From the NCBI RefSeq assembly GCF_000425045.1, contig NZ_AULA01000023.1, positions 1-41,668 on the forward strand: DNA of 41,668 nucleotides, in the 5' to 3' direction. Positions 7,279 through 16,072 of this stretch are shown here, piece by piece; position 1 is the first letter of the stretch, and each line of letters opens with the position of its first letter. Source of the stretch: Acidaminococcus intestini DSM 21505 (GTDB lineage Bacteria; Bacillota; Negativicutes; Acidaminococcales; Acidaminococcaceae). A program made the position numbers and the translations under genes. The notes under the pieces were generated by a model. The model did not search any database. It saw only the letters and a list, made by a program, of their open reading frames with translations, and was not told the origin of the DNA.

Positions 7279-8391
7279 ATGCGTCATTCCTTTAAAAAGT
7301 ATTTTCGGAACGTGGATAAGGTCCTTTTTTTGAGCGTCATGCTGCTCATTGCTATCGGCCTTGTTTTGATTGCCAGTGCTACCCATGCCAATATTCCCGG
7401 TCCCCATCGCTACCGCTTTGTTTTTCGGCAGGCTCTTTTTGTTATCGTGAACCTCATTTTGGGCGGTTACCTGATGCGTTTTGATTACCGCATCTTAAAA
7501 CATGTTGCCAAACCTCTGTATATTTTCAATCTGGTTATGCTGGTTGCCGTCATGGTTGTCGGGAAAAGTGCTTTAGGTGCGCAGCGCTGGCTCCAATTGG
7601 GCCCCATCAGCATTCAGCCCAGTGAGTTTTCCAAAGCTATCATGATTGTCTGTCTGTCCTCTTTTGTGGAATCGCGGCTGCCGACGTTAACGGACTTTCG
7701 CAGTTGGATCCCTGTTTTTCTCTATGTCTTTGTTCCTTTTCTCCTGGTTATGCGTCAGCCTGACCTAGGAACAAGCCTCGTCTTTATGGCGATTCTCTTA
7801 GGTACAATGATCATCTGCGGCTTCAGGATCCGTTATTTTCTCATCATGGGCGGTTTGGGTCTTGCTTCAGCACCTCTTATCTGGCACATGCTTCATGAGT
7901 ACCAGAAAAACCGGATCCGCGTCTTCCTCAATCCCGGACTTGAACCGTACGGGAGTGGTTACCATGTCATTCAGTCCATGATTGCTATTGGTTCCGGTCT
8001 TTTTTTTGGCCGTGGTCTTTTTAATGGAACCCAGAGCCAGCTTAACTTTCTTCCTGAAAATCACACGGACTTTATTTTCGCCGTGGCCGGCGAAGAGTTT
8101 GGGTTTGTTGGGGTGACACTGATCCTGATTCTCTACTTGATTGTCATCGTCAGGGGCATCACGATTGCCCTTCATGCAAGCGATGATTTTGGAACCCTGC
8201 TTGCTGTTGGGATTGTTTCTATGTTTACCTTTCATATCCTGGTCAATGTGGGCATGACGAGCAATGTTATGCCCGTAACAGGGGTTCCGCTGCCCTTTAT
8301 GAGCTATGGTGTCAGTTCCCTTACGACCAATATGCTCATGGTGGCTCTTTTAATGAATATCCATGCTCATCCCAAGACCTTGAGATTTTAG
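7279..8391 (+). CDS. rodA: Peptidoglycan glycosyltransferase RodA (SEDS family)
   Basis: A polytopic SEDS glycosyltransferase that polymerises lipid II together with PBP2. About ten membrane segments, GAQRWLQLGPISIQPSEFSK (about 94-113) and the C-terminal PLPFMSYGVSSL motif (about 337-348) are diagnostic for FtsW/RodA/SpoVE. Its position 13 bases after the PBP2 gene marks it as RodA rather than FtsW. The 370-residue length is normal. Start ATG at 7279 follows GTGAGGAG. Confidence 0.95.
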   Translation: MRHSFKKYFRNVDKVLFLSVMLLIAIGLVLIASATHANIPGPHRYRFVFRQALFVIVNLILGGYLMRFDYRILKHVAKPLYIFNLVMLVAVMVVGKSALGAQRWLQLGPISIQPSEFSKAIMIVCLSSFVESRLPTLTDFRSWIPVFLYVFVPFLLVMRQPDLGTSLVFMAILLGTMIICGFRIRYFLIMGGLGLASAPLIWHMLHEYQKNRIRVFLNPGLEPYGSGYHVIQSMIAIGSGLFFGRGLFNGTQSQLNFLPENHTDFIFAVAGEEFGFVGVTLILILYLIVIVRGITIALHASDDFGTLLAVGIVSMFTFHILVNVGMTSNVMPVTGVPLPFMSYGVSSLTTNMLMVALLMNIHAHPKTLRF

Positions 8392-8403
8392 TAAGGAGGC
8401 CCT

Positions 8404-10266
8404 ATGCACAAGGATTTACCGATTGATATCCTCAGTGCTGTCGAAAAACCAGCCCGTTATACGGGAATGGAATTTGGCAGCATCGTCAAACCGGAAAGCG
8501 AGGTCGAGGTTTCCTTTGCCCTCGCTTTTCCTGATACCTATGAAATTGGCATGAGTTACCTGGGGTTTAAGATCCTTTATGCCATTCTCAATAAACAGCC
8601 CTATATCCAAGCTGAACGGGTCTTTGCGCCCTGGGTGGATATGGAAGACAAGATGCGAGAGCGCGGGATTGCTTTGGAAAGCCTTGAAACGAGCCGCCGT
8701 CTTGGTAATTTTGATCTTGTAGGATTTACCCTCCTTTATGAAATGAGCTATTCCAATATCCTGAATATGATGGATCTAGGCGGGGTTCCCATTTGGGCCA
8801 AGGACCGCGGCCTTGATGATCCCTTTGTCTGTGCTGGCGGTCCCTGTGTCTTTAACAGTGAACCTTTGGCTGATTTCCTGGATTTTTGTATGCTTGGCGA
8901 TGGGGAACGCATCATTGTGGAAGTCTCCGATGCCTACCGGGCCTGGAAATCAGAAGGAAAACCCGGTGGACGGAAGGAATTCCTGCGCCGTGTGGCTAGG
9001 ATCCAGGGCGTATATGTACCGAGTTTCTACACCGTGACCTATCATGCTGACGGGACCATCAAGTCTGTGACACCCAATGAACCGGGCGTTCCGGCAACGG
9101 TCTATAAGCGGGTGGAACCGGATATCAACGATCTTGATTTTCCGACCCATCCAATTGTTCCTTATGGAGACACGGTTCATGACCGGATCATGCTGGAACT
9201 CTTCCGCGGCTGTTCCCGCGGCTGTCGGTTCTGCAATGCAGGCATCATTTACCGTCCGGTTCGGGAACGAACACCGGAGAACGTCAAGAAACTGGCCCGC
9301 GAACTGGTACCGGCAACAGGATACAACGAAATGAGCATGTTCTCCCTAAGTACGGCGGACTACTCTCAGTTGGATCCCCTGGTACGGGATCTTTTGGAAG
9401 AATTCAAGGATGACAAGGTGAGCGTTTCCCTGCCGAGTCTGCGCATTGACAGTTTTTCTGTAAAACTGGCACAGGAAGTTCAGGCCGTTCGTAAGAGTGG
9501 GCTGACCTTTGCTCCTGAAGCCGGCAGCCAGCGCATGCGTGATGTGATCAATAAAGGAGTTACAGAAGAAAATCTCATGGATGCGGTGGGCGCGGCTTTT
9601 GAAAATGGCTGGTCCCAGGTAAAACTTTATTTCATGATCGGCCTGCCGACAGAAACCGATGAGGATATCCTTGCGATTGCTCATCTTGCCCGGGCCGTGA
9701 AATGGCAGTACAAAAAGATTACGGGCCGCTTTGGGGCCCGCGTTACGGTAAGCGTGTCCAACTTTGTCCCCAAACCCTATACGCCTTTTGCTTGGGTGGG
9801 ACAGAATACAAAAACAGAATTTGACCGGAAGCATATGCTCCTTAAGGAAGTCTTCGACACGATGAAAAATGTCAATTTCCAGTATCATGATTCCCTCACA
9901 AGTCTCATGGAAGGCGTCCTTGCCAGGGGCGACCGCCGTCTTTCCAAAGCCATCTACTTGGCTTTTCGGGACGGGGCCCGTTTTGACAGCTGGTCCGAAC
10001 ATTTTTCCTTTGACCGCTGGAAAAAAGCCATTGAAGGAGCTGGACTTGATATGGCCTTCTACAACAACCGCCCGCGCGGAAAAAATGAGAAGTTTCCTTG
10101 GGAGCACACGAGCTGCGGCGTTTCCCGTGGCTTCCTGTGGAAAGAATACGAACGGGCCCAGGAAGCTGCTTTGACCCCGGATTGTCGGCGTGGAGCCTGT
10201 ACGGGCTGTCAGGTCTGTCAGCAGCTGGGGGTCAAGATCATTGATTGGAAGGGGAAGGAAGCATGA
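8404..10266 (+). CDS. Radical SAM protein, TIGR03960-like
   Basis: A 620-residue radical SAM protein of the uncharacterised TIGR03960 type. The N-terminal part resembles a B12-binding-like domain (YTGMEFGSIVKPESEVEVSF, LGFKILYAILNKQP). The radical SAM cluster motif is Cys270, Cys274 and Cys277 (CSRGCRFC), with an EAGSQRMRDVIN motif further on. The C-terminus ends in a cysteine cluster (CRRGACTGCQVC) that could bind a second iron-sulfur cluster or zinc. Its partner, a DUF2344 protein, overlaps by ATGA; in many bacteria the two are fused or adjacent, and RNase G often follows. The substrate is unknown; tRNA or rRNA modification is speculation. Confidence 0.88.
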   Translation: MHKDLPIDILSAVEKPARYTGMEFGSIVKPESEVEVSFALAFPDTYEIGMSYLGFKILYAILNKQPYIQAERVFAPWVDMEDKMRERGIALESLETSRRLGNFDLVGFTLLYEMSYSNILNMMDLGGVPIWAKDRGLDDPFVCAGGPCVFNSEPLADFLDFCMLGDGERIIVEVSDAYRAWKSEGKPGGRKEFLRRVARIQGVYVPSFYTVTYHADGTIKSVTPNEPGVPATVYKRVEPDINDLDFPTHPIVPYGDTVHDRIMLELFRGCSRGCRFCNAGIIYRPVRERTPENVKKLARELVPATGYNEMSMFSLSTADYSQLDPLVRDLLEEFKDDKVSVSLPSLRIDSFSVKLAQEVQAVRKSGLTFAPEAGSQRMRDVINKGVTEENLMDAVGAAFENGWSQVKLYFMIGLPTETDEDILAIAHLARAVKWQYKKITGRFGARVTVSVSNFVPKPYTPFAWVGQNTKTEFDRKHMLLKEVFDTMKNVNFQYHDSLTSLMEGVLARGDRRLSKAIYLAFRDGARFDSWSEHFSFDRWKKAIEGAGLDMAFYNNRPRGKNEKFPWEHTSCGVSRGFLWKEYERAQEAALTPDCRRGACTGCQVCQQLGVKIIDWKGKEA

Positions 10267-10982
10267 AACTACGGTTGCAGATCACAAAAGAATCCGGAAT
10301 CCGGTTCATTTCCCATCTGGAATATCTGAAAACCTTGGAAAAAGCCATTCGTCGGGCTCGGATTCCTGTTGCCTATTCCCAAGGCTTTAATCCCCATATG
10401 AAGTTTTCCTTGGCTTCTGCCCTGAGTGTAGGGGTGACGAGCAGGGCCGAATTTCTGGAACTATATCTGCGGGAGCCCGTTCCCCTAAAGGACCTCGTTG
10501 ATGCCCTTTCCTGTAATCTTCCCATGGGCATCCATATCGTACGTGCCGACCTAGCAGATGATAAGGCCCCGAAACTCATGGCTTCGGTTGCAGGAACGAC
10601 TTATTTGGTGAAGGTCCCCTGTGCGGCAGATCCTTCAGACGGGCTTCAGCGCTATGAAAGGGCGGAAAAGGCTCTTTATACGAAAACACATGGCAAGGGC
10701 AAGGGCAGCCCGCGCATCGTGGATGCCAAAGCTTTCGTCCCCTATGTGCAGGCTTCATATGAAGGGGGCATGCTGACGCTCCAATTTGACTGTCTGGTTT
10801 CCCAGGAAGGCAGCATGAAGGCCGCCGAGCTCTTGAAGGTCCTTCACGATGACTTCGGTCTCTCCCTTGACCTTGAAAAAGCGGATATTGCCCGTCTTGA
10901 CCTATACGCAGCAGGCCCTAATGGAGAAAAAAGGCCGCTCCTTCAGGCAGATGGTATGACGCTGGAAAGCGGCGCCCTATGA
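10263..10982 (+). CDS. Radical SAM-associated DUF2344 protein (TIGR03936-like)
   Basis: A 239-residue protein beginning MKLRLQITKESGIRFISHLE and continuing with FNPHMKFSLASALSVGVTS, hallmarks of the TIGR03936/DUF2344 family. It always accompanies the TIGR03960 radical SAM enzyme and is presumed to be its partner or substrate-binding subunit. The start is ATG at 10263 within the ATGA overlap, preceded by GGAAGG. It overlaps the next gene, RNase G, by ATGA as well. No catalytic motif is evident. Confidence 0.87.
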   Translation: MKLRLQITKESGIRFISHLEYLKTLEKAIRRARIPVAYSQGFNPHMKFSLASALSVGVTSRAEFLELYLREPVPLKDLVDALSCNLPMGIHIVRADLADDKAPKLMASVAGTTYLVKVPCAADPSDGLQRYERAEKALYTKTHGKGKGSPRIVDAKAFVPYVQASYEGGMLTLQFDCLVSQEGSMKAAELLKVLHDDFGLSLDLEKADIARLDLYAAGPNGEKRPLLQADGMTLESGAL

Positions 10983-12385
10983 CCGCCATCTTTGTCAGTG
11001 TCAAACCGGAAGAAACCCGCATGGGACTGGTATTTGACAGCAAGCTCCGCGACTTTGCCGTTGAGCGCCGTGGGGAGGGAAACCTTGTTGGCAATATTTA
11101 CCGAGGCCGTGTATCGAATGTTGTGCCTGGCATCCAGGCTGCCTTTATCGATCTTAATGTGGGGAAAAATGGGTTCCTGACACTGCATAAACAGGATCGC
11201 CTGACGGAAGGCCAGATGCTTCTTGTCCAGGTTGTCAAGGACTGTCGGGGAACCAAAGGGCCGGGTGTCACGCGAAACGTGACCTTGCCGGGCCGTTACA
11301 TCGTCCTTGAACCTTTTGGCAATCGTATTTCCCTGTCGCGGAAGATTACCTGCAAATCCCTCCGTACTCGTCTGCGGACGCTCGTCCAAAAGAGTCTTCC
11401 TGAGGGGATGGGGGTTGTCATCCGAACCGCAGCGGCTAAGGCCGCCGACGAGGAAATCGAAAATGATTTGCGTCAGCTCCTTGCCAGTTGGCAGGTCCTT
11501 CTGCGCCGAAGCAAAGTGGGGAGGGGCCCGCAGCTGCTTTATCGGGAACTGGATCTGTCCATCCGTATGATCCGGGACTATGTGACAAAAGATGTGCAAA
11601 AAATCATTGTCGATGATGAAGCGACCTATCATACGGTGGAAGAACTTCTTCAAGATATGGGCCTTACGGAAATCCGGACCGAATGGTATCAGGAAAAGGA
11701 AGATCTCTTTACCCATTATGGACTCAATGAAGAAATTGCCAGCATTTCTGACCGGGTGGTTCCCCTGCCTGGCGGTGGTTCTCTTGTCTTTGACTATACG
11801 GAGGCCATGACGGTCATTGATGTCAACAGCGGGCACTATTCAACTGGCAGTGACAGGGAGGAGACGAGCCTTGCCACGAATCGGGAAGCGGCCTTGGAAA
11901 TTGCCCGTCAGTTACGGCTGCGGGATATCGGCGGCATCATCGTTGCTGATTTCATTGATATGGAGCGCAAGGAGGAACAGGAGGAAATCCTGGACCTCTT
12001 GCGCCGGGAATTTGCGATGGACCGCATGAAGCCCCGTGTTATGGGCATGACAGCCTTGAATCTTGTGGAGATGACGCGGATGAAGGCGCGGCGCAATCTC
12101 TTTGGTACCGTCTATACGACTTGTCCCATGTGTCAGGGAAGCGGCCGTGTGGAATCGCCAGAAACGGTCTATGTGGAAATCCGGCGCCGGCTGCGCAGCC
12201 TTTATCTCGATCATGCCATGGCCCGCAGTTTGGTCCTTTCTGTTCACCCTCTGGTAGAGGAATGGATTCGCATCCATGGGATGAAAGACATGGAACAGGA
12301 ATTTGGTGCCAAGATTCGCTTGGTTTCCAATCCATCATTGGCCGTGGGTGTCTTTACGCTCCTCAATGCCCCTGATGGGGATTAA
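10979..12385 (+). CDS. rng: Ribonuclease G/E family endoribonuclease
   Basis: RNase G/E cleaves single-stranded AU-rich RNA and matures 16S rRNA. The 468-residue length matches RNase G, lacking the long scaffold tail of RNase E. An S1-like domain is at about 35-110 (GNIYRGRVSNVVPGIQAAFIDL), followed by an RNase H-like catalytic core with IDVNSGHYS and IIVADFIDM carrying the metal-binding aspartates. A CPMCQGSGR zinc-link motif lies near residues 381-389. The ATG at 10979 overlaps the DUF2344 stop, consistent with a radical SAM/DUF2344/RNase G unit. Confidence 0.93.
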   Translation: MTAIFVSVKPEETRMGLVFDSKLRDFAVERRGEGNLVGNIYRGRVSNVVPGIQAAFIDLNVGKNGFLTLHKQDRLTEGQMLLVQVVKDCRGTKGPGVTRNVTLPGRYIVLEPFGNRISLSRKITCKSLRTRLRTLVQKSLPEGMGVVIRTAAAKAADEEIENDLRQLLASWQVLLRRSKVGRGPQLLYRELDLSIRMIRDYVTKDVQKIIVDDEATYHTVEELLQDMGLTEIRTEWYQEKEDLFTHYGLNEEIASISDRVVPLPGGGSLVFDYTEAMTVIDVNSGHYSTGSDREETSLATNREAALEIARQLRLRDIGGIIVADFIDMERKEEQEEILDLLRREFAMDRMKPRVMGMTALNLVEMTRMKARRNLFGTVYTTCPMCQGSGRVESPETVYVEIRRRLRSLYLDHAMARSLVLSVHPLVEEWIRIHGMKDMEQEFGAKIRLVSNPSLAVGVFTLLNAPDGD

Positions 12386-12406
12386 GTCATGAAAGGAGGC
12401 CCCTTG

Positions 12407-13861
12407 ATGGCGGCCCTATTTCCTTCATATGTCATAACGGTTCTGGAACTGTTCCGAAAACATGGATTTGAAGCCTATGTCGTTGGCGGAGCCGTGCGCG
12501 ATCTGCTTTGCGGAAAGCATCCCCATGACTACGATATTGTCACGAGCGCCCGACCGGAAGAAACCCGCCGTCTTTGCAAAGGGGCGGGTCTTTCTGTTGT
12601 GGAAAACCTGGGCGAAAATTTCGGTGTCCTGGTCCTTCTTGTAGAAGGACGAGCCGTTGAAGTTGCTGCCTACCGCAAGGAAGTTTATGGAACGGATGCG
12701 CACCGCCCTAGCGGTGTTGCGTACTGCCAGACCCTGGAAGAAGACCTGGCACGAAGGGACTTTACGGTCAATGCCATGGCGATGGATCTTGCGGGGAACT
12801 TGACCGATCCCTATAGCGGACAGCGTGACCTTGAGCATCATGTCCTGCGTGTGGTAGGATCTCCTTCGGACCGTTTTTCTGAAGATGCCCTGCGCATGTT
12901 CAGGGCCTGCCGTTTTGTCGCACAGCTCGGCTTTCTTCCCGAGGCTGGTATCCTCCCGGCAATCAAGGCGGAGGCACCGCGTGCAAAGGGCCTCTCTCTT
13001 TCCCGTGTCAAGGCGGAGCTGCATAAACTTCTTAGGGCACCCTACGCTGGTCAGGGCATGAATCTCATGGTCCAAAGCGGTCTTGCAGGGATGTCGTGCC
13101 GAATCAAAAAAGAGGGAACCTATGAAAGCGTCCCCATTTTGCCGGAGCTTCTCGATCTTGTGGGTGTCCCTCAAAATCCTCGCTTCCATCCCTTTGATGT
13201 ATGGGGCCATATCTGGCATGCCTTGGACCACAGTGACGGTTCCCTGACTTTGGGATGGGCCATCCTGCTTCACGATGTGGGGAAGGGAAGGAAAGGTGTC
13301 AGGGGCATTCGCCCCGATGGCATGCCCAGTGACCATGGACACGACAAGGTGGGAAAAGCCATGGCGGAAAGCATTCTCCACCGTCTGGGGGAAAACGGAG
13401 CCCTAGTGAACCGTGTGGCTTTTCTTGTAGGAAACCATATGCATTTTGGACCTGCTCGATTCCTGCCGGATGCGGCACTTTGGCGCTGGCTTCGGAAGGA
13501 AGCCCGCAGCGGGGCGTTCCGCTGTACCAAGGACTTGCAGGAAGCATTCCGGGAATTGGGGACCCTTTGCCTTGCCGATATGGCAGCCACAACGGCTTCG
13601 GCAGAAAGTCAGGCGCTGGCGCGCCATTTTGCAGATCAGCTTTTTCTGATGGCCGGTACTATGCCCGTCCATACAGCAGACCTTGCCATAAGCGGGCGGG
13701 ACCTTATTGCTGCGGGAATTCCGCAAAGGGTCCTTAAAAGGCTGCTGCCCCTGCTTCTTTCCCGTGTTCAGGACCGAAATCTTTCCAATACCCCTGAAGC
13801 GCTCCAGAGAGCAGCGGACATCTGGTGGAAAAAGGAAAAAGAAAAAGGACCCACGTCTTAA
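12407..13861 (+). CDS. cca: CCA tRNA nucleotidyltransferase with HD domain
   Basis: This adds or repairs the 3' CCA end of tRNA. The nucleotidyltransferase head shows GGAVRDLL (about 28-35) and DYDIVTS (about 42-48), the metal-binding DxD, followed by RRDFTVNAMA and the flexible-loop region DRFSEDALRMFRACRF. An HD-type domain lies in the middle-to-C-terminal part (HIWHALDHS, LLHDVGKG, VGNHMHFG). The gene has a perfect AAAGGAGG at 12391-12398; ATG at 12407 fits it at 8 bases, whereas the ATG at 12389 lies before it. Some organisms split A-adding from CC-adding enzymes; which this is cannot be read here. It is the last gene before a terminator. Confidence 0.92.
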   Translation: MAALFPSYVITVLELFRKHGFEAYVVGGAVRDLLCGKHPHDYDIVTSARPEETRRLCKGAGLSVVENLGENFGVLVLLVEGRAVEVAAYRKEVYGTDAHRPSGVAYCQTLEEDLARRDFTVNAMAMDLAGNLTDPYSGQRDLEHHVLRVVGSPSDRFSEDALRMFRACRFVAQLGFLPEAGILPAIKAEAPRAKGLSLSRVKAELHKLLRAPYAGQGMNLMVQSGLAGMSCRIKKEGTYESVPILPELLDLVGVPQNPRFHPFDVWGHIWHALDHSDGSLTLGWAILLHDVGKGRKGVRGIRPDGMPSDHGHDKVGKAMAESILHRLGENGALVNRVAFLVGNHMHFGPARFLPDAALWRWLRKEARSGAFRCTKDLQEAFRELGTLCLADMAATTASAESQALARHFADQLFLMAGTMPVHTADLAISGRDLIAAGIPQRVLKRLLPLLLSRVQDRNLSNTPEALQRAADIWWKKEKEKGPTS

Positions 13862-13901
13862 CGTTTCCGTTTAAAAATATAACTACATTTTGATTGCATA
13901 C

Positions 13902-13937
13902 GGGATACCCCTTGAAAACGGGGTCCCGGTTTTTTTT
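13902..13937 (+). terminator. Intrinsic terminator after cca
   Basis: GGG(AT)ACCCC at 13902-13911 pairs with GGGGTCCC at 13920-13927 with a two-base bulge, and a run of eight T residues follows (13930-13937). It closes the long gene run from 497 to 13861. Confidence 0.85.
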
Positions 13938-14110
13938 CATATGTAACATTTTTTTATCTATTTTCGTGGAAAAAAGGAAAAAGCACGATTATTGTTATGG
14001 GGCCTATTTAGAAAAAACCTAGGAAAAATGGGCTTTTTTAGTTTTTTAATAAAAAAATTGTCCGAATTCATATAAAATTGTTAAAAAACGCATAAATCCT
14101 TGAAATTGAA

Positions 14111-14139
14111 TTTAAAAAAATAGTTATTTGTGTTATAAT
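14111..14139 (+). promoter_or_regulatory. Promoter of the glutamate fermentation operon
   Basis: A consensus -10 TATAAT at 14134-14139 is preceded at exactly 17 bases by TTTAAA (14111-14116, 4 of 6 matches to TTGACA). The 120 bases upstream are extremely AT-rich with A and T tracts, consistent with UP-element-like stimulation. This would place the transcript start near 14146, about 133 bases before gctA. Confidence 0.75.
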
Positions 14140-14145
14140 CGCTTT

Positions 14146-14278
14146 GTACTATGAAGAGTGATACCAATCGGAACCTGAATCGAGAATGTTCAAAGGGGGA
14201 TGGATGATTTAGCGGACGATGGTTCCGGAACTTCAGCATGCTTAGCCAAAGTATGGAAATTAAAAGGAGGTTTTTGCT
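14146..14278 (+). promoter_or_regulatory. Structured 5' leader of gctA
   Basis: The roughly 133-base untranslated leader contains CGGAACC (14170-14176), complementary to GGTTCCG (14221-14227). It also has a 10-base palindrome GTTCCGGAAC (14222-14231) and an 8-base palindrome AGCATGCT (14235-14242). Mutually exclusive pairings are possible. It ends in a strong AAAAGGAGG ribosome site before the TTG start. No T-run follows, so if the structures matter it would be through binding, stability or translation, not termination. Confidence 0.45.
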
Positions 14279-15238
14279 TTGAGTAAAGTAATGACGTTAA
14301 AAGACGCTATTGCAAAGTATGTCCACAGTGGTGACCATCTTGCACTGGGTGGTTTTACGACTGACCGTAAACCGTATGCAGCCGTCTATGAAATCCTGAG
14401 ACAGGGAATCACGGACCTGACCGGACTTTCCGGTGCTGCCGGCGGTGACTGGGATATGCTCATTGGCTGTGGCCGTGTCAAGGCATATATCAACTGCTAC
14501 ACGGCTAACTCTGGTGTAACGAATGTTTCCAGACGCTTCCGTAAATGGTTCGAAGCGGGCAAACTCACCATGGAAGATTATTCCCAGGATGTCATCTATA
14601 TGATGTGGCATGCCGCTGCCCTTGGCCTTCCGTTCCTTCCGGTTTCCCTGATGCAGGGCTCCAGTCTTGAAACCGAATGGGGCATCAGTAAGGAAGTCCG
14701 CAAGACCCTCGATAAGGTTCCTGATGACAAATTTGTCGAAATCAAGAACCCGTTCAACGACAAACAGCGCGTCCTCGCCATTCCTGTTCCTCAGATTGAT
14801 GTAGCCATCATCCATGCCCAGCAGGCTTCTCCGGATGGTACGGTTCGCATCTGGGGCGGCAAGTTCCAGGATGTCGATATTGCTATGGCTGCTAAGCACA
14901 CCATTGTTACGTGCGAAGAAATCATCAGCAACGAAGAAATCCGCCGCGATCCGACCCAAAACGACATCCCCTGCATGTGCGTAGATGCGGTTGTCTTGGC
15001 TCCTTATGGCGCTCATCCGTCTCAGTGCTTCGGCCTGTATGACTATGATAATCCGTTCCTGAAGGTCTACGATGTTGTTTCCAAGACCCAGGAAGATTTC
15101 GATGCATTCTGCAAGGAATGGGTCTTCGACCTGAAAGATCACGATGAATACCTGAACAAACTGGGCGCAACCCGCCTCATCAACCTGAAGGTTGTTCCTG
15201 GTCTTGGGTATCATGTTGATATGACGAAGGAGGGCTAA
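14279..15238 (+). CDS. gctA: Glutaconate CoA-transferase, subunit A
   Basis: With GctB this transfers CoA from acetyl-CoA or glutaconyl-CoA to (R)-2-hydroxyglutarate, making the CoA ester for dehydration. The 319-residue protein starts MSKVMTLKDAIAKYVHSG and shows the class I CoA-transferase fold (ALGGFTTDRKPYA; VDVAIIHAQQASPDGTVRI). It is nearly colinear with A. fermentans GctA as I recall it. The start is TTG at 14279, placed 7-8 bases after AAAAGGAGG. It is first in the operon, as reported for A. fermentans, and gctB starts 5 bases after its stop. Confidence 0.97.
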   Translation: MSKVMTLKDAIAKYVHSGDHLALGGFTTDRKPYAAVYEILRQGITDLTGLSGAAGGDWDMLIGCGRVKAYINCYTANSGVTNVSRRFRKWFEAGKLTMEDYSQDVIYMMWHAAALGLPFLPVSLMQGSSLETEWGISKEVRKTLDKVPDDKFVEIKNPFNDKQRVLAIPVPQIDVAIIHAQQASPDGTVRIWGGKFQDVDIAMAAKHTIVTCEEIISNEEIRRDPTQNDIPCMCVDAVVLAPYGAHPSQCFGLYDYDNPFLKVYDVVSKTQEDFDAFCKEWVFDLKDHDEYLNKLGATRLINLKVVPGLGYHVDMTKEG

Positions 15239-15243
15239 TTAGG

Positions 15244-16047
15244 ATGGCTGATTACACGAATTACACCAATAAAGAAATGCAGGCAGTTACCATTGCCAAG
15301 CAGATTAAAAATGGTCAAGTCGTAACCGTTGGGACCGGGCTCCCCTTGATCGGTGCCAGCGTTGCTAAGAGAGTCTATGCTCCGGACTGCCACATCATCG
15401 TAGAAAGTGGCCTCATGGACTGCTCCCCTGTTGAAGTACCTCGTTCCGTTGGTGACTTGAGATTCATGGCTCACTGCGGTACCATTTGGCCTAACGTTCG
15501 TTTCGTCGGTTTTGAAATCAACGAATACCTCCATAAGGAAAACCGTCTCATCGCTTTCATCGGCGGTGCGCAGATCGACCCCTATGGTAACGTAAACTCC
15601 ACCTCTATTGGTGACTATCATCATCCGAAGACCCGTTTCACTGGTTCTGGCGGCGCAAACGGCATTGCAACCTATTCCAATACGATCATCATGATGCAGC
15701 ATGAAAAACGCAGATTCATGGACAAGATCGACTACGTGACCAGCCCGGGTTGGATTGATGGCCCTGGCGGACGTGAAAGACTGGGCCTTCCCGGCGAAGT
15801 AGGGCCTCAAATGGTTGTTACGGACCGCGGGATCCTCAAATTCGACGAAAAGACCAAGAGAATGTACCTGGCTGGATATTATCCGACCTCTTCCCCCGAA
15901 GACGTCATTGAAAATACGGGTTTTGAAATCGACGTTTCCCGCGCTGTTGAATTGGAAGCTCCGGAACCGTCCGTTATCAAATTGATTCGTGAAGAAATTG
16001 ACCCGGGCCAAGCCTTCATCAAAGTGCCTGTGCCGGAAGCCAAATAA
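15244..16047 (+). CDS. gctB: Glutaconate CoA-transferase, subunit B (catalytic glutamate)
   Basis: The small catalytic subunit of the hetero-octameric CoA-transferase. The active-site glutamate known in A. fermentans as beta-Glu54 is visible as Glu54 in VESG (residues 53-56), where it forms the glutamyl-CoA thioester. A glycine-rich GTGLPLIGAS segment (30-39) precedes it, and GSGGAN (about 137-142) is also typical. The 267-residue length is normal. Its ribosome site GAAGGAGGG lies inside the end of gctA, which keeps the two subunits coupled. Confidence 0.97.
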   Translation: MADYTNYTNKEMQAVTIAKQIKNGQVVTVGTGLPLIGASVAKRVYAPDCHIIVESGLMDCSPVEVPRSVGDLRFMAHCGTIWPNVRFVGFEINEYLHKENRLIAFIGGAQIDPYGNVNSTSIGDYHHPKTRFTGSGGANGIATYSNTIIMMQHEKRRFMDKIDYVTSPGWIDGPGGRERLGLPGEVGPQMVVTDRGILKFDEKTKRMYLAGYYPTSSPEDVIENTGFEIDVSRAVELEAPEPSVIKLIREEIDPGQAFIKVPVPEAK

Positions 16048-16072
16048 GAGATAAGTAGGAGGAACGAAAAAC

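Noticed and set aside
12425-13381. 318-codon minus-strand frame opposite cca
   Set aside because: It is the shadow of a clearly recognisable CCA-adding enzyme; composition and content give no protein family.
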